A stretch of 38,734 nucleotides of DNA from Oscillospiraceae bacterium (GTDB lineage: Bacteria > Bacillota > Clostridia > Oscillospirales > Oscillospiraceae). The notes beneath the pieces are model-generated. The model saw only the letters and a list, made by a program, of their open reading frames with translations, made no database searches and was not told the DNA's origin. Position 1 is the first letter of the stretch. The number at the start of each line of letters is the position of its first letter. The position numbers and the translations under genes are program-made. The stretch spans positions 1 to 38,734 of the forward strand of contig JAHHRR010000016.1 in the NCBI GenBank assembly GCA_020025655.1, written 5' to 3'. Positions 30,681-38,734 of this stretch are shown here, piece by piece.

Positions 30681-32602
30681 GTCCTGCATTTTATCAGCAC
30701 TTCCCGGTCTTATCTATAATGGTACTGTTCCTGGGAGCGTTCCTTATCGTAATGTTCGGCGGCAATAAGACCGCCAGAAAAATAATCGCTTTCCTGTCTG
30801 TTTCTGCTTCTCTCGTTATGCTGTGCTCTCTTATTCAGAGAGTAATGGTAAACGGCGAAATTATCGCATACTGGCTCGGCAACAGATCTATGGCAGGCGG
30901 CTACGCAATAGGTATTGCAATAGAAGTTGATGCACTAAGCCTCTTCTTCGGTCTGCTTGTTGCAACAGCAGTATTTGTGGCCTGCATCTACTCCTTTAAA
31001 TACATGGAGCATGATGACAATGTCCGTGAATACTACACTCTGTTCCTTATGCTCTCCGGCGGTGTTATGGGTCTTGTACTCTCCGGTGACCTCTTCAATA
31101 TGTTCATCATGGTTGAGATACTCACCTTCGCTGCCGTTGCACTTACAGCATTCAGAAACAGAGCAAACGGAGCCCTTGAAGCAGCTTTCAAGTATCTGGG
31201 CGTAGGAAGCATGGGTTCTACCTGCATTCTCGTCGGTGCTGTAATGCTTTACACTCAGGCTCACACCCTTAACTTTGCTCAGCTTTCAGCACTTATTCCC
31301 GGTCATATGGGAACCTCTACAAAGCTTGCTTTTGCACTGCTTCTGGTTGGTTTCTCCACTAAAGCATTTATCGTACCCTTCCATCCTCTGGCCGCAGATG
31401 CCCACGGTGCAGCTCCTGCATCAATTTCCGTACTTATTTCCGGCGTTCTTACAAAGTCCGGTCTTTACGGTATTATCCGTATCTGCTACTTCCTGTTCCA
31501 GAGCATGGAGCTTGGCGCAATGCAGACTCTGCTTGTAACCATCGGTTCAATAAGTATGTTCGTCTGCGTTACCATGGCTCTTGCACAGCATGACTTCAAG
31601 CGTCTGCTTGCATTCCACTCCATTTCTCAGATCGGTTACGTTCTTACTGCTGCCGGTCTCTGCACCGCTGTCGGTATGTCCGCAGGTCTTTACCATGCAA
31701 TGAACCACACCCTGTTCAAAGGACTTCTCTTCCTTGCAGCAGGCGCAGTCTTAATGCAGACCGGTACAACCGACCTCGGCAAGCTCGGCGGCCTTTCAAA
31801 GAAAATGCCTCACACCACAGTGCTTTTCCTGATCGGCGCTGCTTCCATCAGCGGTTTGCCCCCGTTTAACGGTTTTGCTTCAAAATGGTCTATCTATCAG
31901 GCCTGCTACTTAAAGGCAGTTGAAAGCGGCCATTTCGGATATCTTATAGTAACCGTTATTGCTCTTGTTACCAGTATTCTGACCCTTGCCTCCTTTGTAA
32001 AGGTCAGCCAGTCCGTGTTCTTCGGCCAGCTTCCCAAGGAGCTGGAAGATGTAAAGGAAGTTCCCTTCGGTATGCGCTTCGCAATGGGAATTTTCGCCCT
32101 GCTCTGCGTGGTTACCGGCCTGTTCCCCGGTCTCGTAAACCACTACCTCACAGAGCCTGCCGCCTCTGCTGTTTTCCATGTGGGTGACTACATAAACACC
32201 ATGCTGGGCAGCGGTTACGCAGAATCTGTTATGGCAACTGCTCCTGTAAATCAGACCGTTACCTTCGTTCAGGTAGGCTGCTGGAGCCCTGTCGCATGGC
32301 TTTGCATTATGCTTATAGCTCTTCTTGCTGTAACTATCGCTGCGATAGCCGGCAAGTATGACAGAGTCAGCGTCAGCACCGGAAATGAAGTTACCGATTC
32401 CAAGTATGACCTCTTCTTCGGCGGTGAAAAGAGCGTTTATTCTCAGGTCGGCAGCGGAGATCTGTTCTGGGGCTTTAAACACAACTGGAGACATTACTTC
32501 GATTTCATGCATGAGCTGCACAGCGGTGTTGTTAACGACTATGCCCTTTGGGCGGTTGTTGCACTCACTATTGCAACTGTGTTCATGCTGATAGTATTTT
32601 AA
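30677..32602 (+). CDS. mbhH-like: proton-pump-like membrane subunit (MnhD/NuoL-N type, MbhH-like, long form)
   Basis: This 641-residue subunit carries the ion channel. It has about 14 helices plus extra C-terminal ones. Key channel residues are visible: E147 in MFIMVEILTF (helix 5), K229 in GFSTKAFIVPFHPLAADAHG (helix 7), K260 in GVLTKSGLYG (helix 8), and K403 in GFASKWSIY (helix 12). MnhD and MbhH are usually about 500 residues. Here about 145 extra residues hold a span (about 535-558), an amphipathic stretch (about 585-620, ending HELHSGVVNDY) and a last span (622-641). That layout fits a fused MbhI-like lateral-helix subunit (inference), and no separate mbhI gene is present. Confidence 0.93.
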   Translation: MSPAFYQHFPVLSIMVLFLGAFLIVMFGGNKTARKIIAFLSVSASLVMLCSLIQRVMVNGEIIAYWLGNRSMAGGYAIGIAIEVDALSLFFGLLVATAVFVACIYSFKYMEHDDNVREYYTLFLMLSGGVMGLVLSGDLFNMFIMVEILTFAAVALTAFRNRANGALEAAFKYLGVGSMGSTCILVGAVMLYTQAHTLNFAQLSALIPGHMGTSTKLAFALLLVGFSTKAFIVPFHPLAADAHGAAPASISVLISGVLTKSGLYGIIRICYFLFQSMELGAMQTLLVTIGSISMFVCVTMALAQHDFKRLLAFHSISQIGYVLTAAGLCTAVGMSAGLYHAMNHTLFKGLLFLAAGAVLMQTGTTDLGKLGGLSKKMPHTTVLFLIGAASISGLPPFNGFASKWSIYQACYLKAVESGHFGYLIVTVIALVTSILTLASFVKVSQSVFFGQLPKELEDVKEVPFGMRFAMGIFALLCVVTGLFPGLVNHYLTEPAASAVFHVGDYINTMLGSGYAESVMATAPVNQTVTFVQVGCWSPVAWLCIMLIALLAVTIAAIAGKYDRVSVSTGNEVTDSKYDLFFGGEKSVYSQVGSGDLFWGFKHNWRHYFDFMHELHSGVVNDYALWAVVALTIATVFMLIVF

Positions 32603-32614
32603 GGAGGTGGGCTA

Positions 32615-33640
32615 ATGAGTATGTTTCTTGATGCCCTCCGTTATCTGGGCTATGTTCTTATTTTTCCCGGATTCCTGTTTTGCTTCTTAGGCGGCCTGCT
32701 TCTGTGCGGTATTGACCGCAAGATGGTTGCCAAAATGCAGAAGAGAGTCGGACCTCCCGTGCTGCAGCCGTTCTATGATTTCTTCAAGCTCTGCGGCAAG
32801 GAAACCATAATTCCCAATGCTGTCTCTTCCAAGGCAGTTTTCATGGGCGCACCGCTTCTGGGCCTGACTGCTCTTGTGGTTATCCAGCTTTTCATTCCTA
32901 TATTTGACTTTACCGCATTCTCCGGTATGGCAGATATTATCGTTGTTCTTTATCTTCTCCTTATCCCTGCTGTTTCGGTTATTGCCGGTGCCGCATCCTC
33001 CGGTTCTCCTTATGCCGGTGTGGGCCTTTCCCGTGAAATGGTAACTATCATTGCCTGTGAGCTTCCTCTGGTAATGGTACTGCTTGCTGTGGGCAAGGTT
33101 GTGGGTGACGCAATGGGTACAGGTATCGTATTCTCCTTCACCCAGATTGCCCAGTACCAGATGGAAAACGGCAGCCTTATCACCAAGCTCAGTATGATTC
33201 CCGCAGCAGCTGCAATGCTGCTCATTATCCCCGGCGAAACCGGCAACCATCCTTTTGATACTGCCGAAGCCGAGACTGAGATATGCGAAGGTATGCTCTG
33301 TGAGTACAGCGGTTCTCCTCTGGCAGTGTTCCAGCTTAACCACAGCACTAAGATGCTTACAATGACCAGCATTTTCGTAGCGCTCTTCTTTGGCGGCATC
33401 GGTACAGGCATTCAGAATTTTGTGGGTCTTTTCCTCAGCGGCGGAGCTGCCGGTGCAGTAAGCTTCATTCTGAGTGTTCTCGTAATGTTCCTGCTCTGCA
33501 TTCTGCTTACAATAGTCAGCATTTCTTTCGTCCATGCAATTACTGCAAGACTTAAGATTGAGCAGGTATTCAAATTCTACTGGACTGTTGTTGCAGGCCT
33601 TGCGCTTATCAGCCTTGTGCTTGCCTGGTTCGGTATGTAA
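32615..33640 (+). CDS. mbhM-like: NuoH-like membrane anchor subunit of the hydrogenase (MbhM-like)
   Basis: The 341-residue protein has about eight membrane helices. It connects the hydrophilic hydrogenase arm to the ion-pumping arm, as NuoH does in complex I. The motifs are IDRKMVAKMQKRVGPPVLQP after the first helix and the acidic HPFDTAEAETEICEGML loop in the middle, which is thought to carry the redox-to-ion-pump coupling in this superfamily. AAGGAGGTGGG precedes the ATG. Confidence 0.95.
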   Translation: MSMFLDALRYLGYVLIFPGFLFCFLGGLLLCGIDRKMVAKMQKRVGPPVLQPFYDFFKLCGKETIIPNAVSSKAVFMGAPLLGLTALVVIQLFIPIFDFTAFSGMADIIVVLYLLLIPAVSVIAGAASSGSPYAGVGLSREMVTIIACELPLVMVLLAVGKVVGDAMGTGIVFSFTQIAQYQMENGSLITKLSMIPAAAAMLLIIPGETGNHPFDTAEAETEICEGMLCEYSGSPLAVFQLNHSTKMLTMTSIFVALFFGGIGTGIQNFVGLFLSGGAAGAVSFILSVLVMFLLCILLTIVSISFVHAITARLKIEQVFKFYWTVVAGLALISLVLAWFGM

Positions 33641-33652
33641 GGAGGGGCGAAA

Positions 33653-34093
33653 ATGTTTAAAAAACTTATTGCGGACAGTACCGCAAAATCACCGTGGCTT
33701 TTCCACATAAACGCCGGCTCCTGCAACGGCTGTGATATTGAAATTGTTTCCGTTCTCACACCCCGTTTTGATGCTGAGCGTCTGGGCTTTAAGCTCACCG
33801 GTTCTCCACGTCATGCGGATATCGCAGTTGTAACCGGCCCTGTAACCAAACAGTCACTGCCCAGAGTTCTCCGGGCAATTTCTCAGATACCTGAACCTCG
33901 CTGCATCGTAACTGTGGGCTCCTGCCCTCAGTCCGGCAACGTGTTCAAGGACAGCTATGCAGTAGCAGGCCCTCTGAGCAAGTATGTACACGTTGATGTG
34001 GATATAGCCGGCTGCGCACCCAGACCCGAGGCTATCATAGACGGTCTGGCACTGGCCACTAAAATTTTAAAGGAAAAGAGGGAGAAGATGTAA
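33653..34093 (+). CDS. mbhJ-like: hydrogenase small subunit, NuoB-like (MbhJ-like)
   Basis: The 146-residue subunit holds the [4Fe-4S] cluster nearest the Ni-Fe site. The four ligands are C24 and C27 in GSCNGCDIE, C91 in VGSCPQSG and C121 in GCAPRPE. AAGGAGGGG precedes the ATG. It ends one base into the start of the ferredoxin subunit. Confidence 0.95.
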   Translation: MFKKLIADSTAKSPWLFHINAGSCNGCDIEIVSVLTPRFDAERLGFKLTGSPRHADIAVVTGPVTKQSLPRVLRAISQIPEPRCIVTVGSCPQSGNVFKDSYAVAGPLSKYVHVDVDIAGCAPRPEAIIDGLALATKILKEKREKM

Positions 34094-34746
34094 TGGATTT
34101 CCCTTTTGCTAAAGAAGCGATATCTCAGCTGTTCAGCAAGTCCAGCTGCGAAATGTATCCTGCGAAGCTTAGTCCTGCTGCCCTCAGATACAGAGGCAGA
34201 ATCGTATTCCATCCCGACCGCTGCATAAGCTGCGGTATGTGCGAGAGAGTATGTGCAGGCGGCGCAATCTCCACTGTTGTTGAAAAAACAGAAGATGGAG
34301 ACAAAATTACAAGAACCTTTAACCTGGGTTCCTGCACCTTCTGCTCACACTGCGCTGATTACTGCAACGAACACGCAATCGAGCTTACCAGCGATTATCA
34401 CATGATTGCAACCAAGGAAGAGGATCTTCTGGTTGTAGGCACCTGCTTCAGAAAGAAGCCCGCACGTAAGGCTCCTGCACCTGCCGCTGCAACTCCCGCA
34501 GGAGAGGCAGCAAAGGCCGAGTCTGCCGAGGCAAAAGCTCCTTCCTGTCCTGTTGTTCCCAGAGATGACGGAAAGCCTGTAAGCGATCCTTCACTCTGCG
34601 TCTACTGCGGCCTCTGCGCCAGAAAGTGCCCCATGGAGGCAATCACTGTGGACAGAAATGCCAAAACATGGACTCTTAATGAGGATGCCTGCATCGGCTG
34701 CGGCACCTGTGCCGAAAACTGCCCGAAGAAATGTATTCTCATCTGA
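34093..34746 (+). CDS. mbhN-like: polyferredoxin subunit with four predicted [4Fe-4S] clusters (NuoI/MbhN-like plus fused ferredoxin)
   Basis: The N-terminal half (residues 1-118) is the NuoI/MbhN-type 2[4Fe-4S] subunit, with cysteine sets 44/47/50/54 and 81/84/87/91. A Lys/Ala/Pro/Glu-rich linker (about 119-165) joins a second 2[4Fe-4S] domain with sets 169/172/175/179 and 200/203/206/210, each ending Cys-Pro as in free ferredoxins. MbhN of Pyrococcus has only the first domain and about 140 residues. The added domain likely extends the electron wire from reduced ferredoxin or acts as a tethered ferredoxin (inference). It is the last gene of the locus and is followed by a strong terminator. 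Confidence 0.93.
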   Translation: MDFPFAKEAISQLFSKSSCEMYPAKLSPAALRYRGRIVFHPDRCISCGMCERVCAGGAISTVVEKTEDGDKITRTFNLGSCTFCSHCADYCNEHAIELTSDYHMIATKEEDLLVVGTCFRKKPARKAPAPAAATPAGEAAKAESAEAKAPSCPVVPRDDGKPVSDPSLCVYCGLCARKCPMEAITVDRNAKTWTLNEDACIGCGTCAENCPKKCILI

Positions 34747-34754
34747 AAACCTAA

Positions 34755-34788
34755 AAAAAAGAAACGGCCGTAAGGCCGTTTCTTTTTT
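34755..34788 (+). terminator. terminator of the hydrogenase locus
   Basis: A 15-pair stem AAAAAAGAAACGGCC (34755-34769) with 34774-34788, a GTAA loop and a T-run. Confidence 0.95.
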
Positions 34789-34840
34789 GGAAAAGTACTG
34801 CTGATTCAGGAAAATTTAACATTAAGACATAATCGGAATA

Positions 34841-34869
34841 TTGACTCGTATTTTTCACTATGATATACT
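34841..34869 (+). promoter_or_regulatory. promoter of the tandem CNNM/CBS genes
   Basis: TTGACT (34841-34846), 17 bases, TATACT (34864-34869), about 40 bases before the first gene. Confidence 0.8.
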
Positions 34870-34909
34870 GTATAAATAGTTTATGTAAAAAGGAGATGTA
34901 TATCCTACA

Positions 34910-36193
34910 ATGGATGACGGCACTCGATTGCCTTGGATAATTGCAATCTTACTACTGTTCTGTGCGGCATTTTTTGCCGTGGCTGAAACAGCTTTTGCCT
35001 CTGCCTCACGCAGCAAAATCAAGATAGCCGCAGAGCGCGGCGACGGAAGAGCCAAAAAGGCTCTTTATATTTTGGACAATTTTGATCTTGCAATCAGCAC
35101 TCTGCTTATATGCACCAATATTGTGCATATATCTACTGCTTCTATTGTTACCGTAGCTGTAACAAAACTGTGGGGGCTGAGCGCCGTATCGCTGAGCACT
35201 ATAATCACCACTATCGTTGTATTCTATGTGGGCGAAATGCTCCCTAAGAGCATCGCTAAAAAGTACAGCGAGAGACTGGCCAAGGCTTGTGCTCCGGCAC
35301 TTATTTTCTTTATGAAACTGTTTAAGCCCTTTTCGGCTTTCCTGACATTCATAGGTCAGCAGGCTTCAAAACTTGCAAAGGGCGATGTGGAGCTGTCTGT
35401 TACAGAAGATGAGCTTTACGATATCATTGAGGACATGACCGAAGAGGGAAGTCTTGACGAACAGCAGGGCGACCTTATTTCCTCAGCTCTCCAGTTCGGA
35501 GATGTTACGGTTGAAAGTGTACTTACTCCCCGTGTGGATGTTGTTGCTATAAATGTTGCTGATTCTCCGGATGAAATACTTTCCTTTGTAAAGGCTCATA
35601 ATCACAGCCGTATACCGGTATATGAGGGCAATATAGATAATGTTATAGGTATTCTCCAGATAAGAACCTATATTAAAGCATGGATAAAGTCCAAGGGTGT
35701 ACTGGATATAAGACCGCTGCTTGACCCTGTATTCTTTGTTCACCAGAGCACAAATATTGATGAGCTGCTTCCCATTATGTCTAAGCAGCGCATGAATATG
35801 GCGGTTGTTACCGATAACTTCGGCGGTACTCTCGGTATTGTCACTATCGAAGATATTCTTGAAGAGCTGGTCGGAGAGATATGGGATGAGGACGATATTG
35901 TAGAGGAGACCATTGTTGATATTGGAAACGGTATCTGCCTTGTTGATGCAGATGAATCCGTAAGCGATGTTTTTGAACATCTGGATTTTGAAGATCCGGA
36001 TGAGGATGAAGAACTTGTTAATACTCTTATGGGTGAATGGGCTTATGAGCAGTTTACTGAGATTCCCAAAGTCGGAGACAGCTTTGAATATCATAACTTG
36101 AAAGTTACAGTTGCTGAAATGGAGCATAACAGAATACTTAAACTTAATGTAGCTGCTCCTCCCGAAAATAAGGAAGGAGGCGAAGATAAATGA
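34910..36193 (+). CDS. CNNM/CorC-type membrane protein with CBS domains (first of a tandem pair)
   Basis: The 427-residue protein has an N-terminal CNNM/DUF21 membrane domain (about 1-170, four helices; FCAAFFAVAETAFASASRSK). A CBS pair follows (about 195-320; LTPRVDVVAI, SRIPVYEGNIDNVIG, TLGIVTIEDILEELVGEIWDE). The C-terminal CorC/HlyC domain is at about 335-415. Family members are divalent-cation (Mg2+/Co2+) efflux proteins; the old name hemolysin is misleading. AGGAGATG is farther than usual (about 15 bases) from ATG 34910, so the start is a little uncertain. It overlaps the second copy by ATGA. Confidence 0.88.
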   Translation: MDDGTRLPWIIAILLLFCAAFFAVAETAFASASRSKIKIAAERGDGRAKKALYILDNFDLAISTLLICTNIVHISTASIVTVAVTKLWGLSAVSLSTIITTIVVFYVGEMLPKSIAKKYSERLAKACAPALIFFMKLFKPFSAFLTFIGQQASKLAKGDVELSVTEDELYDIIEDMTEEGSLDEQQGDLISSALQFGDVTVESVLTPRVDVVAINVADSPDEILSFVKAHNHSRIPVYEGNIDNVIGILQIRTYIKAWIKSKGVLDIRPLLDPVFFVHQSTNIDELLPIMSKQRMNMAVVTDNFGGTLGIVTIEDILEELVGEIWDEDDIVEETIVDIGNGICLVDADESVSDVFEHLDFEDPDEDEELVNTLMGEWAYEQFTEIPKVGDSFEYHNLKVTVAEMEHNRILKLNVAAPPENKEGGEDK

Positions 36194-37452
36194 GTTTGTA
36201 TTTTGTAATTGCAGGCATTATTGTCTGTGTATTTTTCTCAGCTTATTTCTCCGCTTCTGAAATGGCTTATTCATCCTGCAACTATGTAAGGCTTGAAAAA
36301 ACCAGAGACGGCGGATCAAAGAAGGCAGATGTAGCTCTTAAAATAGTCGATCACTATGATGATGCTCTGGGTGCTATTTTAATCGGTAATAACCTTGTTA
36401 ATATAGCTGCATCTTCTCTCAGCTCTGTTATGGTTATTATGATAACCGGCAGCGACGGCTATGCATGGCTTTCCACCTTAATAATAACTGTTCTTGTTAT
36501 TATCTTCGGTGAAACCATCCCTAAGATATGCGCAAAAAAGAGTGCAAATAAAGTAGCTGAATCCAACTCCTACTTTGTACATGGCCTGATGGTGATTCTC
36601 AAGCCCCTTATCTGGCTTGTAGTAAACAGCATTAACCTTATAACCTATCGTATGAAAGACAACGCTGATGACAGCGATGATTCTGTCGAAGAGCTTCAGT
36701 CTATAATTGAAACTGCCGAGGATGAAGCGGTTCTGGACGAGGATCGTTCCGAGCTTCTGCACGCAGCTATTGATTTTTCTGATATTTCAGCCTCAGATGT
36801 TATGACCGCAAGAGTTGATGTAGAGGCTATTGATATTGACGATGACTGGGAAGACATTCTCAAAGTAATCGAAGAAGCACCTTATTCAAGACTTCCTGTT
36901 TATGAGGACAGTATTGATAATGTTATAGGTACACTGGCTATCAATCACTTCCTGAAAGCAATGACCGAGAATGAGCACGTAAATATCAGAGAACTTCTGA
37001 TGCCTCCGTGCTATGTTTACAAGACCATGAAGCTGCCTACTGTTTTAGCTCAGCTGAGACAGTCACGCCAGCATCTGGCTATTGTTTCGGATGAATACGG
37101 CGGAACTCTGGGCCTGCTTTCCATGGAGGATGTTCTGGAACAGATCGTTGGCGATATCTGGGACGAGACGGATGATGTGGAACCTGAGGTCATCATGCGA
37201 AAAGACGGCGAGTACGAGCTTGACGGCGACATGGTTCTGGATGATTTCCTTGAGCTTATGAACATAAATGAGCAGGATTTCGACGCTGAAAGTGATACAG
37301 TAGGCGGATGGACTGTGGAGCGGTTTGGCACATATCCCAAGCCCGGAGACAGCTTCCAGTATGAAAATCTCCGGATAAGCGTCCTTGTTATGGACGGAAG
37401 ACGAGTGGAGAGGGTGCTTGTGAAGGTACTGCCCACCGAGGAAGACAACTAA
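36190..37452 (+). CDS. CNNM/CorC-type membrane protein with CBS domains (second of a tandem pair)
   Basis: This 420-residue paralogue of the preceding gene has the same architecture. The membrane domain starts FSAYFSASEMAYSSCNYVR and includes VIIFGETIPKICAKKSANKV. The CBS pair includes MTARVDVEAIDI and SRLPVYEDSIDNVIG, and the CorC/HlyC domain ends at ISVLVMDGRRVERVLV. The two proteins differ throughout, so duplication is old. GAAGGAGGCGAA precedes the ATG. Co-translation and shared fold suggest a heteromeric cation transporter (inference). Confidence 0.9.
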   Translation: MSLYFVIAGIIVCVFFSAYFSASEMAYSSCNYVRLEKTRDGGSKKADVALKIVDHYDDALGAILIGNNLVNIAASSLSSVMVIMITGSDGYAWLSTLIITVLVIIFGETIPKICAKKSANKVAESNSYFVHGLMVILKPLIWLVVNSINLITYRMKDNADDSDDSVEELQSIIETAEDEAVLDEDRSELLHAAIDFSDISASDVMTARVDVEAIDIDDDWEDILKVIEEAPYSRLPVYEDSIDNVIGTLAINHFLKAMTENEHVNIRELLMPPCYVYKTMKLPTVLAQLRQSRQHLAIVSDEYGGTLGLLSMEDVLEQIVGDIWDETDDVEPEVIMRKDGEYELDGDMVLDDFLELMNINEQDFDAESDTVGGWTVERFGTYPKPGDSFQYENLRISVLVMDGRRVERVLVKVLPTEEDN

Positions 37453-37458
37453 TATTTT

Positions 37459-37492
37459 AAAAAGAGTGCGTTTTGTAAACGCACTCTTTTTT
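37459..37492 (+). terminator. terminator after the CNNM pair
   Basis: AAAAAGAGTGCGTTT (37459-37473) and AAACGCACTCTTTTT (37477-37491) around a three-base spacer, followed by T. Confidence 0.93.
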
Positions 37493-37612
37493 ACATTTTT
37501 GTCCGCACAATGCAGTCAAAGAACATATAACTCGATGTATTTTGTGCTGAAAACAGGTGAAAATGCGGAATTAAAGAGATCTTTAAGAATAATTAAGCTT
37601 TCGATGTTTTTG

Positions 37613-37640
37613 TTGACAACAGGGAAGGATGCTATATAAT
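37613..37640 (+). promoter_or_regulatory. promoter of the lipoprotein gene
   Basis: TTGACA (37613-37618), 16 bases, TATAAT (37635-37640): both boxes are consensus. The -35 lies inside GTTGACAAC, a 4+4 inverted repeat. Confidence 0.85.
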
Positions 37641-37703
37641 GATAACATAGAAAAGCTTTAAGCTTTAAAAAAACGGAATTTACATGATGAAAGGAAACAG
37701 AGA

Positions 37704-38465
37704 ATGAAAAAGTTTTTATGCGTTTTGCTCGCACTGACCATGATCTTTGCACTGGGTGCCTGCGGTGGCGGCGATGAGAAGGCAGACAAGGCTCCTGAAG
37801 AGGCCGTTGAGACTCCCGCAGAGGAAGCAGCAGCCCCCGAAGAAGCTGCTGAACAGCCCGCTGAGAGTGAGCCTGAAGAAGCTCCTGCTGAAGAGCCGGA
37901 AGAGAAGGATGTTACCCTCGGCGTAGTAGACGGCAACACCTATGAAAGCAAATACCTCGGTCTCGGCTGCACTGTTCCCGAAGGCTGGAATATGCTCGGA
38001 CCTGAGCAGATGCAGGAAATCGGCGATATTGTAAACGGTATGCTTGAGGATACCGACTTTGCAAATCACCCTGTTATTCAGGATATGTATGCCATTAACC
38101 TTGATACCGGCGCAGTTGCCAATATCGTCCTGAGCAAAATGGAAGATATGGAACGTGCTGCCATGGTTATTATGACTGAGGAACAGATTGTTGAAAATAT
38201 CCTTGCAAACAAGGATACTATGTTTGAGGCATATAAGCAGGCAGGTATGCCTGTAACAAGCATTGAGGCAGATACTTTTGAGTTCCTTGGCGAAGAGCAC
38301 CATGTAGTCAAGTCTCTGTACAGCGTAGAAGGCGTTGATGCAATGATGATTCAGGTATTTAATTACCACACCGGCGGCGCTTACGGTGCAACAATTACTT
38401 TCTCAGGCGTAACTGAGGAAGACATTGCAGAGCTTGCCGAAATGTTCTACGAAATTGAGCGATAA
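37704..38465 (+). CDS. secreted lipoprotein with acidic linker, function unknown
   Basis: The 253-residue protein has a signal peptide MKKFLCVLLALTMIFALGAC with the lipidated cysteine at residue 20. An Ala/Pro/Glu-rich linker (about 27-68; mostly repeated EEA, PAEE units) would hold the domain away from the membrane. The folded domain (about 69-253) starts GNTYESKYLGLGCTVPEGW, as in several clostridial lipoproteins of unknown function. I cannot name the domain. AAAGGAAA precedes the ATG. It is monocistronic with its own consensus promoter and terminator, so expression may be high. Confidence 0.85.
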   Translation: MKKFLCVLLALTMIFALGACGGGDEKADKAPEEAVETPAEEAAAPEEAAEQPAESEPEEAPAEEPEEKDVTLGVVDGNTYESKYLGLGCTVPEGWNMLGPEQMQEIGDIVNGMLEDTDFANHPVIQDMYAINLDTGAVANIVLSKMEDMERAAMVIMTEEQIVENILANKDTMFEAYKQAGMPVTSIEADTFEFLGEEHHVVKSLYSVEGVDAMMIQVFNYHTGGAYGATITFSGVTEEDIAELAEMFYEIER

Positions 38466-38479
38466 GACAGACTGAACAG

Positions 38480-38511
38480 ACAGTGCATACTTAATGTATG
38501 CACTGTTTTTT
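38480..38511 (+). terminator. terminator after the lipoprotein gene
   Basis: CAGTGCATAC (38481-38490) and GTATGCACTG (38496-38505), a TTAAT loop and six T. Confidence 0.92.
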
Positions 38512-38594
38512 ATATGGGTTTACGTGAAATCAGAGCCGCTTTTTTGAAAAAAGAGGACGAGGGAAAAATAAATTACAGAAATTGAAATTTAGGC

Positions 38595-38623
38595 TTGACT
38601 TTTACAAATATTTATGATAATAT
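38595..38623 (+). promoter_or_regulatory. promoter of the initiator tRNA
   Basis: TTGACT (38595-38600), 17 bases, TAATAT (38618-38623), about 30 bases before the tRNA. Confidence 0.8.
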
Positions 38624-38653
38624 AAACAAGCTGAAAACAAAGCAAGTAAATAT

Positions 38654-38729
<76 letters not shown>

Positions 38730-38734
38730 CTAAA

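Noticed and set aside
28123..32602. Stand-alone Mrp Na+/H+ antiporter
   Set aside because: No full-length MrpA is present, subunits D- and E-like are separate as in Mbh, and NuoH, NuoB, NuoC, NuoD and NuoI-type hydrogenase genes are in the same run.
34896..34940. 14-codon leader peptide overlapping the first CNNM gene
   Set aside because: Its ATG touches the ribosome site with almost no spacing, and no attenuator follows.

Overview
The window looks like chromosome of an anaerobic, low-to-mid GC member of the Clostridia, probably an Oscillospirales/Ruminococcaceae-type gut bacterium. The evidence is a V-type ATP synthase operon, the sporulation gene spoIIR, strong AGGAGG ribosome sites, several TTG/GTG starts, Gram-positive lipoproteins, and a membrane-bound [NiFe] hydrogenase. 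I see no phage, insertion sequence or CRISPR array. The genus is inferred from gene content only.

Layout. 1-2.9 kb: end of the V-type ATPase operon (A partial, B, D). 2.9-6.0 kb (minus): mnmG-mnmA plus a small membrane protein. 6.0-6.7 kb (minus): an IscR-like Rrf2 regulator followed by a candidate structured small RNA that shares its putative operator. 6.8-9.1 kb: polar amino-acid ABC transporter. 9.2-10.1 kb (minus): a 30-residue membrane peptide and a five-tRNA array (Gly, Arg, His, Gln, Lys). 10.2-11.8 kb (minus): membrane-anchored Ig-repeat surface protein. 12.1-16.2 kb: ispE, spoIIR, an FAH-family enzyme and an O-antigen-ligase-like membrane protein. 16.2-18.7 kb: a two-component system divergent from a PepSY protein. 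18.7-21.5 kb: a LysR regulator divergent from a sodium-dependent transporter. 21.7-34.8 kb: one long hydrogenase locus. 34.9-37.5 kb: tandem CNNM/CBS transporters. 37.7-38.5 kb: a lipoprotein. 38.65 kb: initiator tRNA-Met.

The hydrogenase locus is the main system. hypF-C-D-E come first, then a NuoC-like subunit and the Ni-binding large subunit, hypA, seven Mrp-antiporter-like membrane subunits including a long proton-pump-like subunit, a NuoH-like subunit, the small subunit, and a polyferredoxin. This is the gene content of Mbh, the ferredoxin-oxidising, ion-pumping group 4 hydrogenase known best from Pyrococcus, but in a different order and with two apparent fusions. Its expected role is to take electrons from reduced ferredoxin, make H2 and export H+ or Na+. 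The V-type ATP synthase at the start of the window could use the resulting gradient (inference).

The most novel-looking items are the four-cluster ferredoxin subunit of the hydrogenase, the probable MbhH-MbhI fusion, the candidate small RNA under an IscR-like operator, and two tRNA genes with unusual stem mismatches.
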